A DNA stretch of 36,902 nt from Dyadobacter luteus (GTDB lineage Bacteria > Bacteroidota > Bacteroidia > Cytophagales > Spirosomataceae), in the NCBI RefSeq assembly GCF_003383615.1, contig NZ_QNUL01000041.1, positions 1 to 36,902 on the forward strand, in the 5' to 3' direction. The position numbers and the translations under genes were made by a program. Shown here piece by piece: positions 23,200-31,234 of this stretch. Below the pieces are notes generated by a model, which ran no database searches, was not told the origin of the DNA, and worked only from the letters and a program-made list of their open reading frames with translations. Numbering within the stretch: the stretch's first letter is position 1; each line of letters begins with the position of its first letter.

Positions 23200-24613
23200 C
23201 GAACTGGACAAACTCTTCAGAAAGTCGTCCGAAGAGTTTGATCCCATTTATGAGCCCGAAGACTGGAATGCTTTGCGTAAGCGACTGGACAGGCATGATG
23301 GAAAAACTCCGCTTTATTGGCTAAAAAAATGGTGGCCTCTGGCTATGCTTGGGTTACTAATTCCGGCAGGAATAGCCTATTACATGCTTGACAGCTCTGA
23401 CGAGCTGACAGCAACGTTTAGTGATACACGGGTTACAAAATCAAAGTTAAACAGGTACCCTGCAGAAGTGAAGCAAACCGCTGATTCAAATGCTGTGATA
23501 CCGGAGCTGGTTGGTAGAAAAGATCGAGAACTTAACCATTCTAAAGAAGAGAACAAGCCGGAAACTGTTTTAGGTATTGCCAACTCGAATAGTGAAAAAA
23601 GTAATGAAAGAGAAGGAAAAACCGGTAAGACAAACACATACCGCAACAACCGACGCGATACAAACGTATTCTCAGATGTATACCAGATAAAACAGAAGAA
23701 GACGCCCTCTTTACAGAACGATCTCACAGAACGGGAGGTGTTTGAAGAGCAGCATCTGACAAAACAAACAATTTCGAAACGGGCAGATATAGATAAACAG
23801 AACAACAGCTCAGGCAATCAGCAGCATATAAATGACGTATCTGCAAAAGAGAATACAGCAAATGGTTCAGATGAACTGAACTCCGGCAATCCGAGATCAA
23901 CCCTGTTAATCAGCCATATAGAGAGTTCGTCTATTATCCAGAATACATCTTTGGCTCTTCCGGATGTAGAAATTCCGCAGAATGATCCTCAACCGACTGT
24001 AGCATCAGTACGGGATCTTTCACCAAAGCTGGCTGTCCGGTTTGGCTACTCCCCCGATATGACGACAGTAGGTTTAAAGGATTTTTCAAAACCCGGTGCT
24101 GCTGTTTCGCTGATGCTTGAATACAGTATTTTGCCAAAACTCTATTTGCAGACGGGTATCGTGAGGAGTGTAAAAGACTACAGAGCCGGTGCCAGTGAAT
24201 ACGCACTCAGTAAATATGTAACGAATATCAATACTCCATATGCCGTAGATGGAACCTGCACAATGTTTGAAGTACCAGTCGGGTTCCGGTATGATCTAAT
24301 TCAGAAACCTCGTTCACGCTGGTTCGCAGGAGCGGCAATGAGTTCCTATTACGTTCAGAAGGAGAAATATATATATAATTACGAGCAGTACGTACACGGA
24401 CAAATGTCTGGCTGGGAAGGGAAAACGGGTTGGTTCTGGCTAAGTCACCTGAATGCGTCTGTGGGCTACGAACACAGAATCTCGAACAAATTATCGATCA
24501 TGGCTGAGCCCTACATTCAGCTTCCCCTGAAAGGTGTGGGTTATGGAAAAGTGAACCTGATTACCACTGGTATGTGGCTGTCTGTTCGATACACGCCTAT
24601 TTTTAATCGTTAG
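23180..24613 (+). CDS. Anti-sigma-like membrane protein with C-terminal beta-barrel
   Basis: 477 residues. Residues 1-48 form an acidic cytosolic segment (DDELDKLFRKSSEEFDPIYEPEDWNAL). A single membrane helix lies at about 49-70 (WWPLAMLGLLIPAGIAYYML). Residues 75-270 are low in complexity, rich in Asn, Ser, Lys and Glu. Residues 285-477 look like an outer-membrane barrel (KLAVRFGYSPDMTTVG, LMLEYSILPKLYLQTGIV, ending in SVRYTPIF). The overlap of 20 bases with the sigma gene suggests coupled translation and an anti-sigma role for the N-terminus. One protein with an inner-membrane anchor and a barrel domain would have to span the periplasm or be processed. Confidence 0.7.
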   Translation: MTELPDDELDKLFRKSSEEFDPIYEPEDWNALRKRLDRHDGKTPLYWLKKWWPLAMLGLLIPAGIAYYMLDSSDELTATFSDTRVTKSKLNRYPAEVKQTADSNAVIPELVGRKDRELNHSKEENKPETVLGIANSNSEKSNEREGKTGKTNTYRNNRRDTNVFSDVYQIKQKKTPSLQNDLTEREVFEEQHLTKQTISKRADIDKQNNSSGNQQHINDVSAKENTANGSDELNSGNPRSTLLISHIESSSIIQNTSLALPDVEIPQNDPQPTVASVRDLSPKLAVRFGYSPDMTTVGLKDFSKPGAAVSLMLEYSILPKLYLQTGIVRSVKDYRAGASEYALSKYVTNINTPYAVDGTCTMFEVPVGFRYDLIQKPRSRWFAGAAMSSYYVQKEKYIYNYEQYVHGQMSGWEGKTGWFWLSHLNASVGYEHRISNKLSIMAEPYIQLPLKGVGYGKVNLITTGMWLSVRYTPIFNR

Positions 24614-24658
24614 GTCTCCTCTCTTCTTTATTGTCACTAACTAATCAATTATATCACT

Positions 24659-25153
24659 ATGAAAACTAAAGAAGAAACAATGAAAAGGGGGGAATTTCTC
24701 AGAAGCCTCGGGCTTAGTTCTGCAACACTGATGGCCTTTTACTGCCTTGGCACCACCATGAGTTCCTGCGGTTCCAAACAGGACGATCCAGATCCGTCCA
24801 CTGGCGGAGGTTCGGGTGTGAGTGGAACAACTTCCGGAAACAATATCAATTTTACGGTAGATCTGACAAACAGCACTTACTCTAAACTAAAAACCGCAGG
24901 ATCGTTTGAGGTAATCGGAGATGTTCTCGTTGCTTTCACAAGTTCTAACGGTTACGTGGCGCTGTCAAAAATTTGTACACATGAAGGGACTACGCTCCGT
25001 TACCGCAGCCAGCAAAATGACCTTTTCTGTTCCAGCCACTCCTCTGAGTTTTCTTTGACAGGTGCTGTGGAACAAGGCCCGGCCACAACTGCCCTGAAAG
25101 CCTACAAAGCATCGGCTTCAGCAGATGGAAACACGCTAACCGTAACAGTGTAA
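24659..25153 (+). CDS. Rieske [2Fe-2S] lipoprotein
   Basis: 164 residues. The leader contains KRGEFLR, close to a twin-arginine motif, a hydrophobic stretch, and a lipobox ending in Cys37 (TMSSC). After a Gly/Ser-rich linker, the Rieske fold carries C106-T-H108 and C124-S-S-H127, the four ligands of a 2Fe-2S cluster. It should be an exported, lipid-anchored electron carrier, probably folded before Tat export. The disulfide cysteines of the bc1-type Rieske protein are absent, as in low-potential forms. It lies between the barrel-domain protein and a DUF5777 barrel, suggesting a periplasmic electron-transfer unit. Confidence 0.85.
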   Translation: MKTKEETMKRGEFLRSLGLSSATLMAFYCLGTTMSSCGSKQDDPDPSTGGGSGVSGTTSGNNINFTVDLTNSTYSKLKTAGSFEVIGDVLVAFTSSNGYVALSKICTHEGTTLRYRSQQNDLFCSSHSSEFSLTGAVEQGPATTALKAYKASASADGNTLTVTV

Positions 25154-25173
25154 ACATATTTATTTAGTCTCCT

Positions 25174-26073
25174 ATGAAATCACTCCGGATTCTTATATTA
25201 CTAATAATACCTCTCATTTCGCAAGCTCAGGATGATTTGCTCAGCGAATTACAGAAAAATGACAGTACACAATATACCCCTGTTGTTGCTACTTTTAAAT
25301 CCACGCGTGTCGTAAACGGACAATCAGTGGAAACGATGAAGAAGAAGCATCTTGATTTCCGCATCTCCCACCGCTTTGGCAGGTTGAATTCCGGTGCATA
25401 CCAATTCTTCGGTCTTGATCAGGCTACGATGCGCATGGGGTTTGAATATGGCATTACTGACCGGTTTATGGTGGGTCTGGGACGCAGCACCTCTCAGAAG
25501 GTTTATGATATCTTCGGTAAATACAAACTGATCGAACAGACCACCGGAACAAGAAACATACCAGTTTCAGTTACACTGTTCGGTGGTACCGGCGCGGCTA
25601 CAGCCAATCAGGATCTGGTGTTTCAGGATAAAGTTTATTACACTGCACAGGTGCTTATTGCCCGAAAGTTTTCTGAAAGACTATCCCTTCAGCTGTCTCC
25701 CTCCTATTTGTTCCGAAATCGTCCGGAAGTGACAGGAGATGAAAAATTGTTGCTTGCAGTAGGTATTGGTGGCAGGTATAAAATCTCTAAACGCGTATCA
25801 ATCAACGGAGAATACTTCTGGACAGCCAGAGAAAAGAACACGGTGACAGCTCCCTATCATGACTCTATGTCCTTCGGCGTGGATATCGAAACGGGCGGTC
25901 ATGTTTTTCAGCTACACTTTACCAACTCTTTGGGTATGATTGAAAAGCAGTTTATCGGCGAGACCTCCGGCAGCTGGGGCAAAGGCGATATTCACTATGG
26001 CTTCAACATCTCCCGCACATTTAGTTTTGATAAACGCAGTAAAAGACAGTCCACTAAAAATCAGAACTTATGA
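25174..26073 (+). CDS. DUF5777-type outer-membrane beta-barrel protein
   Basis: 299 residues with a signal peptide (1-18, ending ISQAQD). The segment VVATFKSTRVVNGQSVETMKKKHLDFRISHRFG is typical of the DUF5777 family, and it is followed by regular barrel strands (MRMGFEYGITDRFMVGLGRS, GVDIETGGHVFQLHFTNS, FNISRTFSF). The function of the family is unknown. It begins 20 bp after the Rieske gene and overlaps the YceI gene by 4 bases, so the three are cotranscribed. Confidence 0.8.
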   Translation: MKSLRILILLIIPLISQAQDDLLSELQKNDSTQYTPVVATFKSTRVVNGQSVETMKKKHLDFRISHRFGRLNSGAYQFFGLDQATMRMGFEYGITDRFMVGLGRSTSQKVYDIFGKYKLIEQTTGTRNIPVSVTLFGGTGAATANQDLVFQDKVYYTAQVLIARKFSERLSLQLSPSYLFRNRPEVTGDEKLLLAVGIGGRYKISKRVSINGEYFWTAREKNTVTAPYHDSMSFGVDIETGGHVFQLHFTNSLGMIEKQFIGETSGSWGKGDIHYGFNISRTFSFDKRSKRQSTKNQNL

Positions 26074-26633
26074 TTCGTAGCTTGTTAATGGCTTTGACAA
26101 CATATGCCCTGGTGCTCATTTCTCTTACCGGATCTGCATCGGCTCAAAGCATCCTCTTTTATACGAACGCAGGTAACACCAGCTTTTCATCCAAAACTCC
26201 ATTGGAAGACATCGATGCAGAAAACAAAAAAACGCAGGCCATATTGAACACTACGACAGGCGAAGTGGCCATCCGCATGAACATGAAAGACTTCTCGTTT
26301 GAAAACAAACTCATGCAGGAGCATTTCAATGAAAACTATATGGAATCGGGTAAGTATCCTGTAGCTACCTTTGCAGGCAAGATTACCAAAACCATTGATT
26401 ATTCGCAAAACGGAGAATACGATGTTTCCGCAACCGGAAAATTTACCGTTCATGGTGTGACACAAAACAGAACCATAGAAGGGAAGCTAAAGATAGAGTC
26501 AGGCAAAATACTGATTACTTCCGCCTTTCAGGTGGCATTGGCTGACCACAAAATAGAGGTTCCTCAAATCGTTTTTGTAAAAATTGCTCAGAATATACAA
26601 GTAAAAGCACAGTATGTTTTGACAAAAAAATAA
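26070..26633 (+). CDS. YceI family lipid-binding periplasmic protein
   Basis: 187 residues. A signal peptide (1-25, ending ASAQ) precedes a YceI lipocalin-like barrel: FYTNAGNTSFSSKTPLEDIDAENKK, FENKLMQEHFNENYMESGKYPVATFAG, TVHGVTQNRTIEGKL, then IEVPQIVFVKIAQNI near the end. The family binds isoprenoid chains such as polyprenyl quinones. Its start overlaps the stop of the DUF5777 gene (ATGA). With the Rieske protein it may handle quinones or lipids in the periplasm; that is inference. The cluster ends at a strong terminator. Confidence 0.9.
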   Translation: MIRSLLMALTTYALVLISLTGSASAQSILFYTNAGNTSFSSKTPLEDIDAENKKTQAILNTTTGEVAIRMNMKDFSFENKLMQEHFNENYMESGKYPVATFAGKITKTIDYSQNGEYDVSATGKFTVHGVTQNRTIEGKLKIESGKILITSAFQVALADHKIEVPQIVFVKIAQNIQVKAQYVLTKK

Positions 26634-26647
26634 CCTGGCTTATAAAG

Positions 26648-26697
26648 AAAAGGTGCTGAATAGTGATTGTAGAGACAAACTATTCAGCACCTTTTTT
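26648..26697. terminator. Rho-independent terminator, bidirectional
   Basis: A perfect 17-bp stem pairs 26648-26664 with 26679-26695 around a 14-base loop, core GGTGCTGAATAGT, with T run after and A run before. It ends the Rieske-YceI operon and may also end the purA transcript. Confidence 0.92.
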
Positions 26698-26737
26698 CTT
26701 AATCATAAGGAAAGATGATTTTCAATTGGACACTATC

Positions 26738-28024
26738 TCAATCAGTGATATGATACCGTATCGTCTGCCGGCGATTTGGCCCTACAGATAATAATGTCAC
26801 CGGAACGCCTGCTTCCGTTTCTATGAATCTTATATATGCTTGTAGCGCTTCGGGAATTTCATTGCGAAAGCTGGTATTTCGGATATCCTCTTTCCATCCA
26901 TTCATGGCCTTCAGAACCGGCTGCAGTTCCTGCCGATGTAAAGCATAAGGCATGTGCGCTCTCTCAATATCTCCTTCCCGGTACCTGGTACACACATAAA
27001 TCGTTTCCAGTTCACTCAGCACATCAGCCTTTGTCATGATGAGTTGCGTAACCCCATTCAGTAAAATTGCCTGTTTTAGGGCAGGCAAATCCAGCCAACC
27101 TGTCCGTCTTGGACGGCCGCTTACGGCACCAAATTCATTTCCTGTTTTTCGAAGCAATTCACCGGTCTCGTCATGCAATTCGGTCGGGAACGGTCCTGCA
27201 CCTACGCGGGTACAGTAAGCTTTGAAGATGCCGATTACCTCGCCCACCTTTCCGGGTGCGATACCCAGACCAACACAGGCTCCGGCTGCCGTGGTTGTAG
27301 ACGAAGTCACATAGGGATAAGAGCCAAAATCCACATCCAGCAAAGTTCCCTGCGCTCCCTCTGCCAGTACTTTTTTACCCTGTATCAGATAATCATTTAC
27401 CAACAATTCAGAATCTACCAATGGAAAGTCGGCTAAAAATGCGATAGCATCGAAAAATACTTCTTCTTCCTCAGTAACAGACACTTCTACGTTGTACAGC
27501 TGCTTCAGAACGGTCTCGTGTTTTGCAACCAGACTAAAGTACTTTTGTTTAAAATCAGGCTCGTTGATATCTCCCATGCGCAGCCCCGCTCTGCCAAACT
27601 TATCGGTATAAGCCGGACCAATCCCTTTCCTGGTTGTACCTATTTTACCTTCTCCCATCTGATTTTCAGATGCTTCATCCAGTAGCCGATGCGTAGGTAA
27701 AATCAGATGGGCACGTTTGGAAATCATCAGATTCCCTTTTTCCAAAAGATCATAACCTGCATCTTTAAGCCGGAGTATCTCGTTCTTCAAAGCAATTACA
27801 TCAATCACTACTCCACTACCAATCAGGTTCATGGTTCCATTTGCAAAAACACCTGAAGGAATCGTATTTAATACAAATTTCTTACCTGAGAATTCAAGTG
27901 TGTGCCCGGCGTTGGGTCCTCCCTGAAAACGCGCCACCAAATCATAATGAGCACTTAATAGGTCTACAATTTTCCCTTTACCTTCATCTCCCCATTGAAG
28001 ACCAAGAATGATATCAACCGGCAT
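26738..28024 (-). CDS. purA: Adenylosuccinate synthase
   Basis: 428 residues, the normal length. It joins IMP and aspartate using GTP to make adenylosuccinate, the first step from IMP to AMP, in the cytosol. The GTP loop GDEGKGK is at 12-18 with catalytic Asp13, and the catalytic His41 lies in AGHT. Further signatures are GIGPAYTDK, the EGAQGTLLDVDFGSYPYVTSS block and the SGRPRRTGWLDLPAL segment. The product is unambiguous. A Crp/Fnr-like palindrome and a -7-like element lie about 80-125 bp upstream, just beyond the second Crp/Fnr gene, so purine synthesis may be linked to that regulator. Confidence 0.97.
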   Translation of the reverse strand: MPVDIILGLQWGDEGKGKIVDLLSAHYDLVARFQGGPNAGHTLEFSGKKFVLNTIPSGVFANGTMNLIGSGVVIDVIALKNEILRLKDAGYDLLEKGNLMISKRAHLILPTHRLLDEASENQMGEGKIGTTRKGIGPAYTDKFGRAGLRMGDINEPDFKQKYFSLVAKHETVLKQLYNVEVSVTEEEEVFFDAIAFLADFPLVDSELLVNDYLIQGKKVLAEGAQGTLLDVDFGSYPYVTSSTTTAAGACVGLGIAPGKVGEVIGIFKAYCTRVGAGPFPTELHDETGELLRKTGNEFGAVSGRPRRTGWLDLPALKQAILLNGVTQLIMTKADVLSELETIYVCTRYREGDIERAHMPYALHRQELQPVLKAMNGWKEDIRNTSFRNEIPEALQAYIRFIETEAGVPVTLLSVGPNRRQTIRYHITD

Positions 28025-28105
28025 ATCGGATTACTGTTTTAGTTATTTAATTGTGTGAGCGTAATGAATACTTGCAAAACAAAAGCTCTCCAAATCATTA
28101 CCTTA

Positions 28106-28149
28106 CAAAATTCCGGTTTTACCGACTGACGTCCATTGCCATTTGGCAA
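28106..28149 (-). promoter_or_regulatory. Crp/Fnr-type palindrome and -7-like element before purA
   Basis: TTGCCATTTGGCAA (28136-28149) is a perfect TTGCC-N4-GGCAA palindrome. On the minus strand, GAATTTTG (28113-28106) begins exactly 29.5 bp from its centre and differs from TAnnTTTG in the first base only. The same geometry occurs before Crp/Fnr gene 2 and the PRISE gene. Confidence 0.6.
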
Positions 28150-28157
28150 GAAACAGG

Positions 28158-28727
28158 CTAGCGAATGGTTTTTCTTATTCTGCTTAGCGAAGTAGGTGTT
28201 ATTCCAAGATAGGAAGCGAGCATGGTTTGAGGAATCCGGTTGGCGAGGCCCGGATAGTGTTCTAAAAAATGCAGATATCTGGTTTGAGCGTCCTGAACCA
28301 GCATGTTACTGGCAGCACGCATTTTGTTTTCCAGCACGGAATAGAAAATCTTTTTAAAGATCTCATCCCAGTTTCGGACGGTCCCGGCAAGATGTATATA
28401 ATCTTCCTTTGTGAATTCCAGTACCACAGCGTCTGTGATCGCTTCGATATATTCTGCAGCCGGAATTTCATCAATAAAGCTATTGATATCCGCTACAAAC
28501 CGGTTTTCATATATAAAGTATCTGGTAAAATCGTCACCAGTTTTGTTGTAATAACATACTCTGAAAACACCCTGTGTTACAAAGCAGATTTTCCCCGCCA
28601 CTTTTCCTGCTTCTGAAAGATAAATACCTTTAGAAATCCTGTTTTCTCTGGCTCTCAGCCGAATCTCCGCTTGTTCGGATTCCGTAAGCTGTCCGAACTG
28701 CTGCAGATATGTAATTAAGTCGTCCAT
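28158..28727 (-). CDS. Crp/Fnr family transcriptional regulator 2
   Basis: 189 residues. The cyclic nucleotide-type domain spans about 10-125 (ISKGIYLSEAGKVAGKICFVTQGVFRVCYYN), and a compact helix-turn-helix ends in MLASYLGITPTSLSRIRK. Compared with regulator 1, the Glu of the recognition helix is replaced (PETLSR there, PTSLSR here), matching a change from TTGAC to TTGCC in the nearby half-sites. It has a likely autoregulatory promoter. The -7 element is only 4 bp upstream of the ATG, so the message would be nearly or fully leaderless. Confidence 0.9.
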   Translation of the reverse strand: MDDLITYLQQFGQLTESEQAEIRLRARENRISKGIYLSEAGKVAGKICFVTQGVFRVCYYNKTGDDFTRYFIYENRFVADINSFIDEIPAAEYIEAITDAVVLEFTKEDYIHLAGTVRNWDEIFKKIFYSVLENKMRAASNMLVQDAQTRYLHFLEHYPGLANRIPQTMLASYLGITPTSLSRIRKTIR

Positions 28728-28731
28728 AGCT

Positions 28732-28775
28732 CAAAGATAAAAACTGTCGCCGGGTAATAAATTGCCATTTGACAA
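28732..28775 (-). promoter_or_regulatory. Crp/Fnr-type palindrome and promoter of Crp/Fnr gene 2
   Basis: TTGCCATTTGACAA (28762-28775) is one base from a perfect palindrome and shares ATTGCCATTTG and CAAGA with the purA site. On the minus strand TATCTTTG (28739-28732) starts 29.5 bp from its centre. The predicted start of transcription falls at or next to the ATG. Confidence 0.65.
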
Positions 28776-28799
28776 GATATAAAAACCGACGAAATCGGA

Positions 28800-29498
28800 T
28801 CAGGTAGTACCCCAGGCATACCAATTATCACTGATTTTAACCCACCTCACCACCTCTCCGCAATCATTATCAGCAGGCTGTTTCCCTGTTTCAGAAAAAG
28901 CAATTCCGAAGCAATTGTCAAGCATTCCATCCATAGTGAAAGATATGGTTCCATCCGGCAAAACGATAAAACCGATCAGGTTGACTTCAATCAGGGTGTT
29001 CCTTATCCTATCATAAAATGCCCGATCCACTCCTTCCTGCTTCAGAACGTCATCAAGCAAATGTTTAGAATCAGACTCCAACGTATTATTTACTTCTGAA
29101 CTGTCCATTCCCACCGGTTGCCCATTGATTGTTTTCCAATACCTCATCCCATCCGACATTTCTGTTACTTTACCGTATCGTTGAATCTGGTCAACCATAA
29201 CGGTCAGCTTCTCCTGTCTTAATTTAAAGAAAATCCATTCTGAAAGCCATATCTGATAACCATAAGTAATAACAAACAAACATATGGCTACCAGAGCAGT
29301 CAGACCATAATATTTTTTTAATTGTTTCAGGGTTTCCGTTTGCCAGAAGACAATTGTACTGATAATCAAAAAACAGAACAGGTATAAAAGAGTAAAGACA
29401 AATACCAGAAAGTCAGCCGTACGGCCATAAAAGATCACGAAAATATAGGGTGCTAAGACTGAAATAATAAATACCGGATGGAATATTCTCTTACGCAT
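28800..29498 (-). CDS. Small membrane protein, unknown function
   Basis: 232 residues with three membrane helices at about 8-24, 29-51 and 68-86, then a soluble C-terminal region of about 140 residues. That region has no recognised domain; it has two Cys (DNCFGIAF and DNDCGEVV) that could form a disulfide if exported. An acidic and aromatic composition is otherwise unremarkable. A possible minus-strand -7 element, TAATTTTG, is 81 bp upstream, and three phased repeats lie beyond it. It is divergent from the second AraC gene, which may control it. Confidence 0.6.
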   Translation of the reverse strand: MRKRIFHPVFIISVLAPYIFVIFYGRTADFLVFVFTLLYLFCFLIISTIVFWQTETLKQLKKYYGLTALVAICLFVITYGYQIWLSEWIFFKLRQEKLTVMVDQIQRYGKVTEMSDGMRYWKTINGQPVGMDSSEVNNTLESDSKHLLDDVLKQEGVDRAFYDRIRNTLIEVNLIGFIVLPDGTISFTMDGMLDNCFGIAFSETGKQPADNDCGEVVRWVKISDNWYAWGTT

Positions 29499-29578
29499 TA
29501 TTTTTTAACCTGTTCAATGTCCCCGCGACCGGATCTAAGTAATACCAGCCATAGCATGACCAGCTCTGATCGCGCATT

Positions 29579-29688
29579 CAAAATTACATTTTATCAATCA
29601 TTTTAACGCTAATCATCATCATACCTGTTGAGGCTTTCAACCACCATACCTAAGAATTTCAAACCATTTATTATGACTTTCAAACCAT
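29579..29688. promoter_or_regulatory. Three helically phased repeats between membrane protein and AraC genes
   Basis: TTTCAACCACCAT (from 29635), TTTCAAACCAT (29657-29667) and TTTCAAACCAT (29678-29688) are direct repeats with periods of 22 and 21 bp, two helical turns. AraC proteins bind such repeats. A minus-strand -7-like TAATTTTG lies at 29586-29579. No forward TAnnTTTG is visible between the repeats and the AraC start. Confidence 0.5.
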
Positions 29689-29783
29689 CCAGGCAAGCCT
29701 GTGAACTACGACCTCACCTGTAGCGTTTACGTAGATACGGCATTCCCATTGTCCTGTATTTCTTAATTTCTAAGTCAAACAAA

Positions 29784-30653
29784 ATGCACCCACGACCGAT
29801 ATCTGAGTTCAACAGCACCTTAAAACTCAAAGGGTTTAATGTTTTCGAAATAGAACAGGACAGTAACGAAACACGTGCTTACAGTCGTAAAGATTTTTAC
29901 AAAATTTGTTTAACTACCGGCAAGAGCAAAATCCATTACTCCGACAGAAGTTTTGAAACGGATGCAACAGTTTTGTTTTTCGGGAATCCACATATCCCCT
30001 ATTCCTGGGAAACTCTGTCTACAAGCTACGTGGGCTACACTTGTCTGTTCTCCGAAGAATTCCTGATGGCTTCCGAAAGAAGCGAAAGTCTGCAACAATC
30101 TCCTCTGTTTAAGATTGGCGGCACACCTATCTTACATATCTCCGAACAACAACGCAATTTCCTGAACACTCTGTTCGTCAGAATGATAGAAGAGCAAAAA
30201 ACGGATTATCCTTTTAAGGACGATCTGATGCGTAACTATATCAATCTGATCATTCATGAAGCTCTGAAACTAAAGCCATCGGAGAATTACAGTCAGCAAA
30301 AAAATGCATCAGGCCGCATTACATCTGTTTTCCTGGAACTTCTCGAAAGACAATTCCCAATCGAAAGTACCGACAGACCTTTACAACTGAAAACCGCTCA
30401 GGACTATGCCACCAACCTGAATATGCACGTCAACTACCTGAATCGGGCTGTGAAACAGGTAACAGGCAAATCGACCACCACGCATATTACCGAACGGGTT
30501 GTGCATGAAGCCAAAGCATTGTTGCAGCATACAGACTGGAATATTTCGGAGATTGCCTACGCTTTGGGATTTGAATATCCGACCTATTTCAACAACTTCT
30601 TCAAACGCCTGACAGGAACAAATCCGAAGACATTAAGAATGCAGGAAGTTTGA
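29784..30653 (+). CDS. AraC family transcriptional regulator
   Basis: 289 residues. The N-terminal sensor domain is about residues 1-165 and includes the cupin-like segment ATVLFFGNPHIPYSWE. The C-terminal double helix-turn-helix runs from about 195 to 285 (LKTAQDYATNLNMHVNYLNRAVKQVTGKSTTTHI, ISEIAYALGFEYPTYFNNFFKRLTGTNP). The cupin, acetyltransferase and alcohol dehydrogenase genes follow on the same strand after 75 bp and are probable targets. Proteins of this type in Bacteroidota often accompany aldehyde- or quinone-detoxifying genes; the effector is unknown. Confidence 0.9.
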   Translation: MHPRPISEFNSTLKLKGFNVFEIEQDSNETRAYSRKDFYKICLTTGKSKIHYSDRSFETDATVLFFGNPHIPYSWETLSTSYVGYTCLFSEEFLMASERSESLQQSPLFKIGGTPILHISEQQRNFLNTLFVRMIEEQKTDYPFKDDLMRNYINLIIHEALKLKPSENYSQQKNASGRITSVFLELLERQFPIESTDRPLQLKTAQDYATNLNMHVNYLNRAVKQVTGKSTTTHITERVVHEAKALLQHTDWNISEIAYALGFEYPTYFNNFFKRLTGTNPKTLRMQEV

Positions 30654-30705
30654 AATTCTTAATTATTGGTTTGATTGTCATTATCTGACCCATGTACAAC
30701 ACTAC

Positions 30706-30713
30706 TACTTTTG
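30706..30713 (+). promoter_or_regulatory. Putative -7 element for the cupin-acetyltransferase-dehydrogenase operon
   Basis: TACTTTTG matches TAnnTTTG, 15 bp upstream of the cupin start codon. The expected -33 TTG is replaced by CTG at 18 bp spacing, as might occur in an activated promoter. Confidence 0.45.
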
Positions 30714-30728
30714 TCGTAGCACATACAT

Positions 30729-31232
30729 ATGAAAATGATGATACACGGCAACAGACTACGGCAATCGTTTCCCTTCACAATTTTGTTGGGATTATTCGGA
30801 CTGCTATCTCTTACGGTAAATGCACAAACGGACATAAGCAAAGGCATTTTCGCCAAAGGACAATTGGGACCTGCTGAAAACTTCACCGGAAAAGCCTGGA
30901 ATACGGGCCTCGTTCCACAGGACAGTACACTGACCACACTGGTGGGCAACGTCTACTTCGAACCGGGAGCCCGTTCCAACTGGCATACACACCCTGCCGG
31001 ACAAATACTGATCATCACTGACGGAGCAGGCTACCACCAAATCCAGGGGCAGCCACGCCAGAAACTAAAAAAAGGTGATGTAGTTAGTTGTCCGCCCGAC
31101 GTACCACACTGGCATGGTGCAAGTGAGAAAACCGGTATGCAGCAATTATACATTGTTCCCAATACGGAGAAGGGAATTGTGAAATGGATGCAGGCAGTGA
31201 CAGATACAGAATATCAGGACAAAAAGAAATAA
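30729..31232 (+). CDS. Exported cupin protein
   Basis: 167 residues. A signal peptide (1-32, ending TVNAQ) precedes a single cupin barrel with motif 1 WHTHPAGQILIITDGAGYHQIQG at about 77-99 and motif 2 PPDVPHWHGAS near 117-127. The His residues in WHTH and HWH can bind a metal. Related bacterial cupins include manganese-dependent hydroxynitrile lyase-like proteins. A periplasmic location is likely. It begins the three-gene set, with the acetyltransferase starting 2 bp after its stop. Confidence 0.8.
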   Translation: MKMMIHGNRLRQSFPFTILLGLFGLLSLTVNAQTDISKGIFAKGQLGPAENFTGKAWNTGLVPQDSTLTTLVGNVYFEPGARSNWHTHPAGQILIITDGAGYHQIQGQPRQKLKKGDVVSCPPDVPHWHGASEKTGMQQLYIVPNTEKGIVKWMQAVTDTEYQDKKK

Positions 31233-31234
31233 AC

